Positions 18,664 through 28,799 of a stretch of 64,000 nucleotides of DNA are shown here, in pieces; the stretch's first letter is position 1; the number at the start of each line of letters is the position of its first letter. Origin of the DNA: Mobilisporobacter senegalensis (lineage in GTDB: Bacteria; Bacillota; Clostridia; Lachnospirales; Lachnospiraceae); assembly GCF_003752155.1 (NCBI RefSeq), contig NZ_RJVG01000006.1:124001-188000 (forward strand). The letters run 5' to 3'. Below the pieces are notes generated by a model, which searched no databases, was not told the DNA's origin, and was given only the letters and a program-made list of their open reading frames with translations. A program made the translations under genes and the position numbers.

Positions 18664-19983
18664 TTAACTCAATGCATCCAAAAATGCTTTTGCTTTTTGC
18701 AGTGTTTCCTCATATTCGGATATGATCTGAGATTCACATGTAATTCCGCCTCCTACACCTAAATTATAAATTCCTTCCTGATGTATGGCTGTCCGTATTG
18801 CAATATTCATATCACAGTCCCCATTTAATGAAAAATATCCGATAGAACCTGTGTATAGGCCTCTTTGATTGTTCTCAAGTTCTTCGATAATCTCCATAGC
18901 CCTGATTTTGGGGGCACCGGTAATGGAGCCCCCTGGAAAGGTGGCTTTAATAATATCCATGATATCAGTATTTTCTTTTAAAATACCACTGACAGTGGCA
19001 ACAAGATGATGAACAGTGGCATAAGTTTCAATATGGAAGAGATCATTCACTTTTACGGAACCCGGCTTAGAGATTTTATTAAGATCATTTCGTTCTAAAT
19101 CAACAATCATCAATAATTCACTTTTATCTTTTTCCGAATTTTCTAATTCCTGTTTTAATAACCAGTCTTCCTCAGGAGTCTTTCCTCTTTTTCTTGTTCC
19201 CTTTATAGGCCGTGTTACTATCCTTCTGTCTTTGACTTGAATAAAACGCTCAGGGGAAGCAGATACTACCTGAAAATTTTTATAATTTAAATATGCCGCA
19301 AAAGGCGAAGGATTATCTTTAGAAAGAATTCTATATAATTCGTAAGGAGTTTTCCCACTTTTTAAGAATAGCTGCTGTGTCATATTTGCTATATAAATAT
19401 CACCTTCCACAATATATTCCATCATCTTCTCAATAGCTTTTAAATATTCTTCTTTTTTGAAATTATATTTTATATCAGGTTTCTGATATTCGGCACCGAT
19501 GGAAGTATTTGTTTCTCTTCTGTTCATAATAATTTCTTCCAGCTCATCAAGCGCCTCTTTCGGGTTCTTTGTTTCTCCATTTGCAACAAGATAAACAGAA
19601 TTTGTTTCATGGTTTTCAATAATAAATTCATCATAAAAGATTAAAATACTTTCTGGAATCTGATTGTTTTTCTTTCGGTCATAATCATAGGAAAAATAAC
19701 CGATGGCTCCTGATATTATTGGCAATCCTGATTTATTCTCTTTAAAGTTCCTGGCAAAATACTCTTTTATGAATCCTTCAAAAGGAATATCACTTATCCT
19801 GCCATTTATAGTGAAAACCTTATCTTTCACCAGCTTAAGGTAGGGTTTACGCCCAATAATTGAGAACTGCCCTAAATGGTTCTTTAATGAGGATTCTAAG
19901 AAGACTGCATCCTCTTCCTGATGGAACAGAGGAAAAATGTCCTGTATAGGCTTATAATGTTTTAATTCCTTAATTTGAGTCAT
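18664..19983 (-). CDS. pabB: aminodeoxychorismate synthase component I
   Basis: The chorismate-binding subunit that, with PabA, makes 4-amino-4-deoxychorismate. About 439 residues from the start at 19983, which has GGGAG seven bases upstream and overlaps the pabA end by 14 bp. The motif PIKGT is diagnostic: its lysine forms the covalent intermediate in PabB, whereas anthranilate synthase TrpE has alanine there. The C-terminal signature FPGGSITGAPKIRAMEII and the metal-binding glutamates (ISEYEET) are intact. Translational coupling with pabA suggests a 1:1 complex. Confidence 0.92.
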   Translation of the reverse strand: MTQIKELKHYKPIQDIFPLFHQEEDAVFLESSLKNHLGQFSIIGRKPYLKLVKDKVFTINGRISDIPFEGFIKEYFARNFKENKSGLPIISGAIGYFSYDYDRKKNNQIPESILIFYDEFIIENHETNSVYLVANGETKNPKEALDELEEIIMNRRETNTSIGAEYQKPDIKYNFKKEEYLKAIEKMMEYIVEGDIYIANMTQQLFLKSGKTPYELYRILSKDNPSPFAAYLNYKNFQVVSASPERFIQVKDRRIVTRPIKGTRKRGKTPEEDWLLKQELENSEKDKSELLMIVDLERNDLNKISKPGSVKVNDLFHIETYATVHHLVATVSGILKENTDIMDIIKATFPGGSITGAPKIRAMEIIEELENNQRGLYTGSIGYFSLNGDCDMNIAIRTAIHQEGIYNLGVGGGITCESQIISEYEETLQKAKAFLDALS

Positions 19984-20569
19984 TCGTATACTCCCATATT
20001 TCACATATTTCATTAAAATTTCTTAATAGATCATGACCATAGTCAGTCAAAAGTGCCTCCGGATGAAATTGTACTCCGTATAAGGGATATTTCACATGGG
20101 ATATTGCCATGACTTCCTGATCTTCAGTAACGGCATCTACAATAAATTCTTTGGAAAGTGTACTTTGATCTATCACTAAAGAATGATACCTTGTTACGTT
20201 AAATGTGGATGGAAGTCTTTTAAATAAACCCTTTCCTTCATTATGGAGGGTACATACTTTACCATGCATCGGTTTTCTTCCCTTTTTTACTGTGGCACCA
20301 AAACAATGGCCAATCACCTGATGTCCCAGACAGACTCCCAGAATAGGAATTTTTCCGGCAAAAGATTTAACTATGGATTTTGAAATAAGTGCTTGTTCAG
20401 GAGTTCCCGGACCAGGGGATATGATGATTCCTTTCAGACTTTTTATATCTATATCATGATAGTTGATATTATTTATATTTTCAACTACGATGTCATGCCC
20501 CAATTCTTCAAAATATGCTGCCAGATTATATACAAAAGAATCATTATTATCAACCATATAGTATTTCAT
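19970..20569 (-). CDS. pabA: aminodeoxychorismate synthase glutaminase component
   Basis: A class I glutamine amidotransferase of 199 residues that feeds ammonia to PabB. The catalytic triad is visible as the Cys in GVCLGHQ and the His/Glu in VQFHPEA; the oxyanion segment is ISPGPGTP. It is the first gene of pabA-pabB-pabC. The same fold serves TrpG, but the adjoining PIKGT-type PabB and PabC assign it to folate. A start at MKYYMVDNNDSF fits the family. Confidence 0.92.
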   Translation of the reverse strand: MKYYMVDNNDSFVYNLAAYFEELGHDIVVENINNINYHDIDIKSLKGIIISPGPGTPEQALISKSIVKSFAGKIPILGVCLGHQVIGHCFGATVKKGRKPMHGKVCTLHNEGKGLFKRLPSTFNVTRYHSLVIDQSTLSKEFIVDAVTEDQEVMAISHVKYPLYGVQFHPEALLTDYGHDLLRNFNEICEIWEYTNDSN

Positions 20570-20619
20570 TATATTCTCTCTTCCTTACAGAAATCTTTAC
20601 TGATTTTTTAAGTCCTGCC

Positions 20620-22164
20620 CTATATATGTTTCTTATATTGGGAAGGGTTATGACCTTTTAATTTTTTAAATACCCTGGTAAAGTACTTTTCATCCTGAAA
20701 TCCAACCAGATAGGCCACTTCATATGTTTTTAGCCGGACATCCTTTAATAGTTCACAGGCATGGTCAATACGTACTTTGTTCAGATAATTCACAAAACTA
20801 TCCCCGGTTACCTGTTTAAATAAAGTGCTTAAATACCCTGATGTGATATATATTTCGTTTGCCACCGTAGATAAAGTAATGTCTTTCATATAATTTTTAT
20901 TTATGTACATTTTTGCCGCATTCACAAAAGGATTTCCAGTCTGATGATTCTCCAGCTGGCCTATCATTAGACTGCACTGGCTTTTAATCCGTTTTGCCAA
21001 TTCCTCTTTGCTTTTGCATTTTTGAATATTCTCCATTAACTCTAATGGCTTTCCAAAAATATCATCTGCTTTTAATCCTAAAAGGATTGTATAGTGATAA
21101 AGAGAAAGTAACATTGCGATTGCATTTTTAATAATACCATAAGTATCCTGATTCGAGGCAACCTGAAAGAATTCATCGATTCTTTGATTACATTCATCTA
21201 TATCTTTCTGCTTGATTGCAGTAAATATTTTCTCCTCTATTGGAACAGGATATTCTGAATCATTAGTACCGTAAATACTATCATAAAAAATAATAAAATC
21301 CGTTCCTATAAAGTGAACCATATCCAACGCTCTTAAAGCATTCTGATAAGATTCTTTTAATCCTTTGGATCGGTTTACCACATTACCTACACCAACACTG
21401 ACTGAAATAGTATAATTATTAGAAATAAAGTTTTTTACCTTTATTAAAATATCCCGTAATTTTTTCTTATCATTCTCGTCACTTCCATTGGCGATCACTA
21501 TAATATTCTCTGCCACACTGCCGGCAATAGAATCAATATATCCTTCAATATAGTCAATGATTGCCTGCTGCTGGTTTCTAAAGAATAATGTATCATCCGT
21601 TGGATGAATCACAAAGCAATATGCTGTTCTCTTAATCTCATATCCTATCTTATTTACACATTCCTCCACCATCTGTTCATTGGTTGTTAATATTAAGTCA
21701 GCAATCCATTTATTTTTCACTTCATATCTGCTGGATTCCAATTCCATATTCAGCAGTTCTGTTTTCTTTGATTTTTCCAGTTCTTTAATAATTTCTTCTT
21801 TCACTTCTATGACTGCTGCCATAATATGTTCCGGTCTGCAGGGTTTTAACAAATAATTCACAGCTCCATTGGCAATTGCAGTTCTTGCATATGCAAATTC
21901 ATCAAAACCACTTAACATGATTGTTTTAATCCTGAGTTTTTCCTTTTTCATTACCTCCAGGACTTCAAGTCCTGTCATAAATGGCATTCGAATATCCATT
22001 AGTACAATATCCGGTTCTAATTGATGTATTTTTTCCAGTGCCTCTTTTCCATCTTTTGCAATACCGCAGATATCCACATGAATCTTCTTCCAATCAATAA
22101 CATTGCAAAGTGCATTTCTTATATTTTCCTCATCATCTGCAATTAATAATTTAATCTCTTTCAT
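20620..22164 (-). CDS. YesN-type response regulator with AraC DNA-binding domain
   Basis: A two-component response regulator, about 514 residues from the ATG at 22164 (a GTG nine bases upstream is the alternative). An N-terminal receiver domain has the acidic pair ADDEE and the phosphorylated Asp in IVLMDIRMP (residue 57 of the short form). A variable middle and a C-terminal AraC-type double helix-turn-helix follow (ITSGYLSTLFKQVTGDSF; AYLVGFQDEKYFTRVFKK). It follows the kinase gene by 14 bp and ends the importer operon. Its likely targets are promoters of this operon and of the GH30 gene, which share a 29-bp motif. Confidence 0.92.
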   Translation of the reverse strand: MKEIKLLIADDEENIRNALCNVIDWKKIHVDICGIAKDGKEALEKIHQLEPDIVLMDIRMPFMTGLEVLEVMKKEKLRIKTIMLSGFDEFAYARTAIANGAVNYLLKPCRPEHIMAAVIEVKEEIIKELEKSKKTELLNMELESSRYEVKNKWIADLILTTNEQMVEECVNKIGYEIKRTAYCFVIHPTDDTLFFRNQQQAIIDYIEGYIDSIAGSVAENIIVIANGSDENDKKKLRDILIKVKNFISNNYTISVSVGVGNVVNRSKGLKESYQNALRALDMVHFIGTDFIIFYDSIYGTNDSEYPVPIEEKIFTAIKQKDIDECNQRIDEFFQVASNQDTYGIIKNAIAMLLSLYHYTILLGLKADDIFGKPLELMENIQKCKSKEELAKRIKSQCSLMIGQLENHQTGNPFVNAAKMYINKNYMKDITLSTVANEIYITSGYLSTLFKQVTGDSFVNYLNKVRIDHACELLKDVRLKTYEVAYLVGFQDEKYFTRVFKKLKGHNPSQYKKHI

Positions 22165-22178
22165 ACCATCCACCCCAA

Positions 22179-24002
22179 CTAAACTTCTTCGCTTAATACT
22201 TCAGTAATCGGTATTTCAATGACCACTCTTGTTCCTTTGTTTCTTTTACTTTGAATACTAAGTTTAAAGTCATCCTTAAATTTCAATTTAAGTCTTTCAT
22301 ATACATTACTAATTGCGTAACCTCCCGGAGTCTTCTTCGTATTTACGTCACCGTCTGCTTTTGATAACAGGCTCTCGACCTGTTCTTCTTTCATACCTTT
22401 TCCACTGTCAAGGATGATAAAATTTAATTTATCCCCAATTCTTTCTATGATAACTGCAACTGTTCCACAGGAACCATTCTTTTCAATCCCGTGAATAATG
22501 GAATTTTCCACAAAAGGCTGGAGAATCAGCTTGGGAACAATATAATTATTTAAGTTATTATCTACCTCAATAGAATACTCCAGCTTCTCATTAAAACGCA
22601 TCTTCTGTATCATCAGATAATGGGTAACTAATTCTACTTCCTTCTCAACTGTAGTCATCCCTTGTCCTCTGTTAAGGCTTAACCGGAATATCCTTGACAA
22701 AGAATATACCATTTCTGCAATTCCATCATTGCCATCGGTCAATGCCTTCCAATAGATAGAGTCCAATGTATTATATAAAAAATGAGGATTGATCTGGGCC
22801 TGCAATGCACTTAGTTCCGCTTCCCTCTCCCGGATCTTAGAGATGTAACTGGTATCAATGAGTTCTTTCATAGTCTGTACCATATCATTATAACACAATG
22901 ATACTTCACCTATTTCATCTGTGGAATTCACTTTTACCTGTTGGCTAAAATCACCTAACTGGAATTTCTTCATAGACACTGTCAATCTTTTTAAAGGTCT
23001 TGCAATGCTTCCCGACATAATGAATGAGATAGGCAGCATCAAAGAAAGTACCCCCACGATAATTAAGATAGGGACCAGTTTTACTGTACCAAGTTTATCG
23101 ATCATTGTAGATCTTGGAATAATATAATAGACCTCGGAGCTATTTTCATTTATCTGGCTGAAACATATCATATAATCTTTGTATATGACACTTTTTAATT
23201 TAGCTTTCCCTTTAATCGTATTCTTTAAAGTATCGGATAAAATATATCCTTCTATTTCCTTATTAAGATTTCCTGTCTCAATGAGGGTTTCTCCATTCAT
23301 ACGTACTATCATGCCCTCATCTTTCGTTGTCATGGAACCCTTACAGATTTTTTCCAGATAACCGGCATTGATCCCTAATATGAGATAACCAATATTCTTT
23401 ACTTCCATATGATCAATAATAACTCTGGACATCATTATCTTGCTGGATTTATTAATTTCAAAGATACTTTTATCATTCTTATCCACTCTCTGCCAAACAG
23501 CGGCACCTTTGGCTTCATCCGCTCTGTTATAAAAATTTGTTTTCATGATATCATTTATATCATTTTTTAAAACACTGGTATCCGTAGTGATATAATACGG
23601 TTCATAACCGTTATTTGTATATAGGGCGATATAACTAATATAAGACTTGGTCCCAATGATGTCCATGAAAAAATTCATGGAACTGTCTTTGGTCCAAGTC
23701 TGAGACATTTCTTCTGCCGTGCCGGCTTCACTTAATACCTTCTTCACATTTTCATTAATAGCAACATAAGTAGAGATATCTGTTACGTCTGTCTGAATGA
23801 AACTAATACTTTCATTGATCTGCCTTGCTATCTCCTGATAGGCTGACGATAAAGAATCTGTTGTTCCTTTTTGCATGGTATAATACAGGTAACCGCTCAG
23901 GAAAAGAAGAAAAGGAAGGATTGCAATATAAAGCATAAAAATAAGCTTGTATTTTATACTTAGATTCTTAAACCTCAGTTTATTCCATAAGCCGTTTGCC
24001 AT
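22179..24002 (-). CDS. YesM-type sensor histidine kinase
   Basis: Membrane sensor kinase, 607 residues. TM1 is near residues 18-40, an extracellular Cache-like sensor follows to about 300, then TM2, HAMP and a HisKA_7TM/YesM-type phosphoacceptor segment QINPHFLYNTLDSIYW, where the His is phosphorylated. The HATPase domain has FVENSIIHGIEKNG (N box) and DSGKGM. It sits 16 bp after the MalG-type permease gene, inside a binding protein-permease-permease-kinase-regulator operon. It probably senses the transported sugar directly or through the binding protein. Confidence 0.92.
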   Translation of the reverse strand: MANGLWNKLRFKNLSIKYKLIFMLYIAILPFLLFLSGYLYYTMQKGTTDSLSSAYQEIARQINESISFIQTDVTDISTYVAINENVKKVLSEAGTAEEMSQTWTKDSSMNFFMDIIGTKSYISYIALYTNNGYEPYYITTDTSVLKNDINDIMKTNFYNRADEAKGAAVWQRVDKNDKSIFEINKSSKIMMSRVIIDHMEVKNIGYLILGINAGYLEKICKGSMTTKDEGMIVRMNGETLIETGNLNKEIEGYILSDTLKNTIKGKAKLKSVIYKDYMICFSQINENSSEVYYIIPRSTMIDKLGTVKLVPILIIVGVLSLMLPISFIMSGSIARPLKRLTVSMKKFQLGDFSQQVKVNSTDEIGEVSLCYNDMVQTMKELIDTSYISKIREREAELSALQAQINPHFLYNTLDSIYWKALTDGNDGIAEMVYSLSRIFRLSLNRGQGMTTVEKEVELVTHYLMIQKMRFNEKLEYSIEVDNNLNNYIVPKLILQPFVENSIIHGIEKNGSCGTVAVIIERIGDKLNFIILDSGKGMKEEQVESLLSKADGDVNTKKTPGGYAISNVYERLKLKFKDDFKLSIQSKRNKGTRVVIEIPITEVLSEEV

Positions 24003-24018
24003 ACGATACCACCTTATC

Positions 24019-24870
24019 TTAACCTTTTACTGCTCCTACCGTAATCCCTTTGGTGATCTGTTCATTTAACAGGATGAATACCACCAGTGCCGGTAATGCC
24101 GTTAGTACCATAACTGCAAATTGTACTGCATAATTAGATGCATACTGTCCTGCAAAATTAAGAACTGAAAAAGGTAATGTTCTATATTTATCACTTTCAA
24201 GATAAGTCATTGCCATAGTAAATTCATTCCAGCTATTTAAAAAAGTCATAATAGATATAGTAATCATAGCAGGTTTCATCATTGGGAATATGATCTGGAA
24301 TATGATCCTATAGATTCCACACCCATCCATAACTGCTGCTTCTTCTAATGCTTTTGGAATTCCTTCAAGAAAGCTTGACATAATAAAGATCCCCTGTGGA
24401 AGTGCAAAAGCTATGTAAGGAATTAATAAGGCAAAGATACTATCTGTTAAATTCATTTTAGAATACAATATAAAATTTGGCAATAGGGTTGCATGTATTG
24501 GGATCATCATTCCAAGAAGCAGAATTCCCATAGTCATCTTACTTAATTTCCACTTCATTCTTGTACATGCAAAAGCCACTAATAGCGAAATCATCACTGT
24601 AGCAACCACTGTTATGACATTGACAATAATACTGTTAAACAGATATTTTAATACCTTACCATCTACAAATGCTGTAACATAATTCACCCATTGAGGTGGA
24701 TCAGGTATAATTAACAAATCAGAAGCAAATAAATCACCACTTTTTGCAAGTGAGAAATCAAATAACCAAATCAAAGGAAAAAGCTGTCCTATTGCAACGA
24801 TTATCATAAATCCGATTAAAAAAATCCTTCCAATCTTCTTTGACCTTGTATTCTTTCCGACAAAATCCAT
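24019..24870 (-). CDS. carbohydrate ABC importer permease, MalG type
   Basis: Inner-membrane permease of 283 residues, normal MalG length, with six predicted helices and the ATPase-contacting EAA loop EEAAVMDGCGIYRIIFQII. The C-terminus ENEQ-like segment LNEQITKGITVGAVKG is typical of the family. It is 16 bp from the partner permease gene. No ATPase gene is present in the operon, so a shared ATPase is expected. The cargo is unknown, but neighbours suggest beta-glucan oligosaccharides. Confidence 0.9.
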   Translation of the reverse strand: MDFVGKNTRSKKIGRIFLIGFMIIVAIGQLFPLIWLFDFSLAKSGDLFASDLLIIPDPPQWVNYVTAFVDGKVLKYLFNSIIVNVITVVATVMISLLVAFACTRMKWKLSKMTMGILLLGMMIPIHATLLPNFILYSKMNLTDSIFALLIPYIAFALPQGIFIMSSFLEGIPKALEEAAVMDGCGIYRIIFQIIFPMMKPAMITISIMTFLNSWNEFTMAMTYLESDKYRTLPFSVLNFAGQYASNYAVQFAVMVLTALPALVVFILLNEQITKGITVGAVKG

Positions 24871-24886
24871 AATTCCTCACTCCTCT

Positions 24887-25768
24887 CTAGTATTCTTCTG
24901 TGGATTTAAATATTTTATTTAAGATAACAGTAGCTAAAATACATACAATAACAAATATAACTGATATTGCATTTCCATATCCATATTCATAAGAACGAAA
25001 TGCCTTTAAATATAAGTAGTTTGCAAGAAATTGGGTCGTATCCCCTGGTCCGCCATTGGTGAGTAAATATACCGTCTCCATCTGTTTTAATGCTGAGATG
25101 ATAGCAAGTGTTACATTTACACGGATGACCGGTTTCATTAATGGCAGTGTGATATACTGATATGTTCTTAAACCAGTAGCTCCATCAATAGCTGCTGCTT
25201 CATACAATTCCTGATCAATTCCTTTTACTCCTGCATAATAAATCAGCATCCCCCAGCCAAAACCATGCCATATTAAGACAAATAAAACAGATCCCAGAGC
25301 ATGATCCGGATTCAGCCATTCTGCCTGCAGATTCTCAAGGCCAATCCATTTTAATACATTATTAATTAATCCAAAATCATAATTGAATATGTAGACCCAC
25401 ATAGAAGCGATGACTGCAACTGAAATTACATTTGGGATAAAATAAGCTGCCCGAAAGAATTTCTCCCATTTACCTGATACTTTATCCACAAGTATTGCAA
25501 AAATCATACATATTGGATGCTGGATAAAGACAAATCCCAGACCTAGCAATAAAGCATTCCGTAAAGATTTCCAAAATGTAGGGTCATTAAAAAATAATCT
25601 TTTGTAATTCTTCATCCCAGTAAATATAGGTTCTCCCATACCTGCATACTCTGTCATTCCATAATAACCACTCATGATGATTGGTACCAATATTGCAAAT
25701 GCAAACAGGATTATAGCAGGCGCGATCAATGATAAAATAATCCATTTATTACTAAATAATTTATGCAT
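24887..25768 (-). CDS. carbohydrate ABC importer permease, MalF type
   Basis: Partner permease of 293 residues, normal length, with the EAA loop YEAAAIDGATGLRTYQYITLP and the start MHKLFSNKWIILSLIAPAII. It is separated from the binding protein gene by 159 bp that contains a GC-rich hairpin, and precedes the MalG-type gene by 16 bp. Confidence 0.9.
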   Translation of the reverse strand: MHKLFSNKWIILSLIAPAIILFAFAILVPIIMSGYYGMTEYAGMGEPIFTGMKNYKRLFFNDPTFWKSLRNALLLGLGFVFIQHPICMIFAILVDKVSGKWEKFFRAAYFIPNVISVAVIASMWVYIFNYDFGLINNVLKWIGLENLQAEWLNPDHALGSVLFVLIWHGFGWGMLIYYAGVKGIDQELYEAAAIDGATGLRTYQYITLPLMKPVIRVNVTLAIISALKQMETVYLLTNGGPGDTTQFLANYLYLKAFRSYEYGYGNAISVIFVIVCILATVILNKIFKSTEEY

Positions 25769-25862
25769 AAGTTTCCTCCACTAAGATGAATATAAGGCCT
25801 TACAAGTCACATTTTAAGGGCAAGTCGATAAAAAGCAGTAATATGATTGTTTCATTTAAACA

Positions 25863-25894
25863 GGCTGTTGCAGAGTATCTGATCTGCAACAGCC
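25863..25894. other. intercistronic hairpin between binding protein and permease genes
   Basis: GGCTGTTGCAGA and TCTGCAACAGCC form a perfect 12-bp stem around an 8-nt loop. It lies after the binding protein stop codon and lacks a U run. It may stabilise the upstream message or partly terminate, giving more binding protein than permease. Confidence 0.55.
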
Positions 25895-25927
25895 CCTGTA
25901 TGAAATCTTAATTTACATCAATATGTA

Positions 25928-27286
25928 TTATTGAAGAGCTTCATTTAATTTTGATACAAATGTTTCTGAGTCAATCATACCTGTTGCAAATTGCTGGCTT
26001 AGATCTTCGCTTGTTGTTTTGAATGTAGGAGTTCCACAATCGTTAATTGGTGTTCCTGAGATATTTGTTGCCTGTGATAACAGATTGGTCAATGTTTGTT
26101 GTACTTCTGTTTCATTTCCTGTCAAATACTCTTCATAACTTTGTGCAGGAATGCAGATTCCGTTCTGCCATGCTCCCTTAGCCCAGTTCTCCGGTTTATA
26201 TATGTAATTTAAGAACTTGATTGCTTCTTCTTTTACAGGTGATTTTTCAGCAACTGCGTATCCGCCCCCATTCCATGCTGAAAGGTCCGTGGTTTTGGAT
26301 TTTGCTCCATCAGGGGATGGTAAATTGAACGCACCAATATTATTTCTTACTTCTTCTGGAATTGCTTCATCTGTTGCCATACTCATTTCCCAGGAACCCA
26401 TGTAGAACATAGCTGCTTTCCCTTGTGCAAAAAGATTTCTGGATGCACCGTAATCAGATGCAGTAAATGATTTCTGGAAGAAATCTTTACTGATTAATTC
26501 ATTCATTGCGTCTGCAGCTTTCTTGAAATTTGGATCGGATAAGTCTTTTGCCCCAATTGAATTTGGTAATAAAGTATTATCTCCGGTTAATTTCATGATA
26601 AAATCTGTATACATAATAGCCAGAGGCCATTTATCTTTACCATCAATAGAACATGGAGCGATACCAAGGGCATTAAATTTATCTGCCACATCATATAATT
26701 CCTGCATAGTTGTTGGTACACTTATGCCATTGTCTGCAAATAATTTTTTATTATAGAATACTACTTGAATATCAGTATTTCTTGGTAATCCGTAAATTTT
26801 ACCGTTCTTGCTGAAACCTGCAAGAGAACCTGGAATGAAATTATAGTCTGCATAATCTGCTTCGTTTAATTCAGCAAGATATCCACTATTAATTACGGGA
26901 TCAATAAAGGCAGGCTGTCCCCATACGGATAACACATCAGGAAGATTATTGGAAGATGTATATGCAGTAAATTTAGTTTTATATGCCTCATCCTGTAATG
27001 CTTCAATTTCAATAGTAACATTAGGATTTTCCTGCATATATTTATCAATGATCTGTTGCTCCAAAAATCCTTGTCCAGTGGTTCTATCAGGTAAGTTCGT
27101 AAATAATTTAATCGTAACAGGTTCCGTCCCAGCCCCATCCTCTGTATTGGTCTCCTGTGTGGTTTCTTCTGATTGAACATCTGCTTCTTTGTCTGCTTTT
27201 TGTTCCGTTTTACTGCCACATGCCGTGATTGATAATATTAATGTAAACATTAAAAATAACCCAACAACTCTTTTCATTTTTCTCAT
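25928..27286 (-). CDS. extracellular sugar-binding lipoprotein of the second importer
   Basis: Family 1 solute-binding lipoprotein, 452 residues. The signal peptide ends in the lipobox SITAC with Cys23 as the lipidation site, then a charged linker rich in Glu/Thr. The body has the usual two-lobe features (VTIKLFTNLPDRTT; MFYMGSWEMSMA). AGGAGG sits seven bases before the ATG. It leads a five-gene operon with two permeases and the YesM/YesN pair. Its promoter carries the 29-bp motif also found before the GH30 gene, which links cargo and enzyme. Confidence 0.9.
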   Translation of the reverse strand: MRKMKRVVGLFLMFTLILSITACGSKTEQKADKEADVQSEETTQETNTEDGAGTEPVTIKLFTNLPDRTTGQGFLEQQIIDKYMQENPNVTIEIEALQDEAYKTKFTAYTSSNNLPDVLSVWGQPAFIDPVINSGYLAELNEADYADYNFIPGSLAGFSKNGKIYGLPRNTDIQVVFYNKKLFADNGISVPTTMQELYDVADKFNALGIAPCSIDGKDKWPLAIMYTDFIMKLTGDNTLLPNSIGAKDLSDPNFKKAADAMNELISKDFFQKSFTASDYGASRNLFAQGKAAMFYMGSWEMSMATDEAIPEEVRNNIGAFNLPSPDGAKSKTTDLSAWNGGGYAVAEKSPVKEEAIKFLNYIYKPENWAKGAWQNGICIPAQSYEEYLTGNETEVQQTLTNLLSQATNISGTPINDCGTPTFKTTSEDLSQQFATGMIDSETFVSKLNEALQ

Positions 27287-27340
27287 AACTTTACCTCCTA
27301 TTATTTGATGGTCCTATTGTAACAGGGGTATGAAAAAATA

Positions 27341-27369
27341 AACAGATAACAGATTTCCAATAAAGTGCA
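27341..27369 (-). promoter_or_regulatory. shared 29-bp motif upstream of the second importer operon
   Basis: On the plus strand the site begins AACAGATAACAGATTTCCAA and ends in TAAAGTGCA. It matches the site at 28850-28878 at 24 of 29 positions. On the minus strand it is followed by a possible -10 TACAAT with no good -35, as expected for an activator site. The YesN-type regulator of this operon is the leading candidate. Confidence 0.55.
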
Positions 27370-27412
27370 TTTTTTTCGAAATTGCTTTTATACTTTTCCC
27401 CAACTACTGTAA

Positions 27413-28762
27413 TCATGAAAAATCAATGATTCCGGTAGTAATTCCTCCAGGAATCACCAGATCTGCCACTTGTCCATTCAGACGAAGTGCCACATTCACA
27501 TCTTTGTTAGAGCAGTTTAAGAATACTAAGATGATTGAACCATCCTCATTTTTCATTGCCGTTATTTCAATGTTGCCGGTGTATTTTGTAAAGGCAATGC
27601 GCTTTGCACCAGGTTTAATATATTTGCTGAAATGTCCAATATAGGTATAGGATAAATTTTTCTGTATTTCACCGGTTATTGTATTGCACATAATCGGTGC
27701 ATCACAATAATTTCCCACATGATTTGGACCGCCTTTTTCATCTAACAGAATGTTCCAATCAATAAAAGCAGTCATACCGCCATTGATGTTTCCAATAATG
27801 TCATGGGCATACATCTGGGCATTCTCAAGCTGACTTGCTCCTCCAAAACGGCTGTATTCAACACAACCTTCTGTAAAAATCAATTCTTTTCCAGGATATA
27901 TTTCTTTTACCAGACCGATTGCTTCAAAATGGTCGCCACTATACCAGTGAAATGCAATTCCTGATACCATTTTATCTGTCTCTTCATCAATAATTGCCTG
28001 AGCACGTTCAAACATTCTTTCTTTATTATGATCCCAGATATTTATCTTAATATCTTCAAGACCGTTCTTTACAAGAGAAGGATATAAAAAATCGCGTAAG
28101 AAAACTTTTTCCTCTTCTTCGCTGTAAACACAGGAATCCCAGGTCTGAGTTGCATTCGGTTCATTCTGTATGGTAATACGGTCTATTTGAAATCCCCTTT
28201 TTTGGTATTCTTTAATATACCGGCAGATATATTCTGCCCAGAATTCCCTGTACTCCTCTTTTAATTTGCCGCCTCCCTTTTTATTATTATTTGTTTTCAT
28301 AAAAGAAGGAGGTGACCAGGGACTTAACATAATACTTAAAGGCTCTCCATGTTTTTTCTCTGCTTCTTTTAGTAAAGGAATAATATATTCTTCATCTCTC
28401 TCTAGAGAGAAGGACTCCATCCCGGTATCCTCCGGATCACTCATAGCTTCATAACAACCCAGGGAAAAGTCACAGCTGTCAATATGGCAGCGTGCCATAT
28501 TATAGTTGTTGCCGCTTTTTCCGAAATAGCTCTCAAGGATATCTAATTTAACTTCTTCATTCATTTTAGAGTAAGTGTATCCTGCGGCTTCTGTGATTGC
28601 ACCTCCAAAACCATGAAAAGTCTGATATTCCACCTGTGGATAAATGTTCACTGCCTGCATCTCGATCCCATTATCCATAGTAAAATCAGTTATACTTTCC
28701 TCTTTCTTCAATTCACTTGATTCATATTTTGTAGTAATTAATTTAATATTCTTTGGTTTCAT
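27413..28762 (-). CDS. GH30 beta-glycosidase (beta-1,6-glucanase / glucosylceramidase-like), cytosolic
   Basis: Family GH30 retaining glycosidase of 449 residues with no signal peptide. The barrel begins near YQTFHGFGGAITEAAGY. The acid/base is E201 in TIQNEPNATQTW and the nucleophile E298 in LIFTEGCVEY. LSPWSPPSFMKTN is a typical active-site loop. A short beta-sandwich closes the protein. Bacterial relatives cut beta-1,6-glucan oligosaccharides, glucosides or glucosylceramides; the adjacent GH3 and importer favour beta-gluco-oligosaccharides. The regulatory motif upstream is shared with the importer operon. Confidence 0.88.
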   Translation of the reverse strand: MKPKNIKLITTKYESSELKKEESITDFTMDNGIEMQAVNIYPQVEYQTFHGFGGAITEAAGYTYSKMNEEVKLDILESYFGKSGNNYNMARCHIDSCDFSLGCYEAMSDPEDTGMESFSLERDEEYIIPLLKEAEKKHGEPLSIMLSPWSPPSFMKTNNNKKGGGKLKEEYREFWAEYICRYIKEYQKRGFQIDRITIQNEPNATQTWDSCVYSEEEEKVFLRDFLYPSLVKNGLEDIKINIWDHNKERMFERAQAIIDEETDKMVSGIAFHWYSGDHFEAIGLVKEIYPGKELIFTEGCVEYSRFGGASQLENAQMYAHDIIGNINGGMTAFIDWNILLDEKGGPNHVGNYCDAPIMCNTITGEIQKNLSYTYIGHFSKYIKPGAKRIAFTKYTGNIEITAMKNEDGSIILVFLNCSNKDVNVALRLNGQVADLVIPGGITTGIIDFS

Positions 28763-28799
28763 GATGTCTCCTCCTTAAATCTATATTTCATTTTGATTC

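Noticed and set aside
18664-19983. Anthranilate synthase TrpE
   Set aside because: The PIKGT motif with lysine and the adjacent pabA and pabC indicate aminodeoxychorismate synthase.
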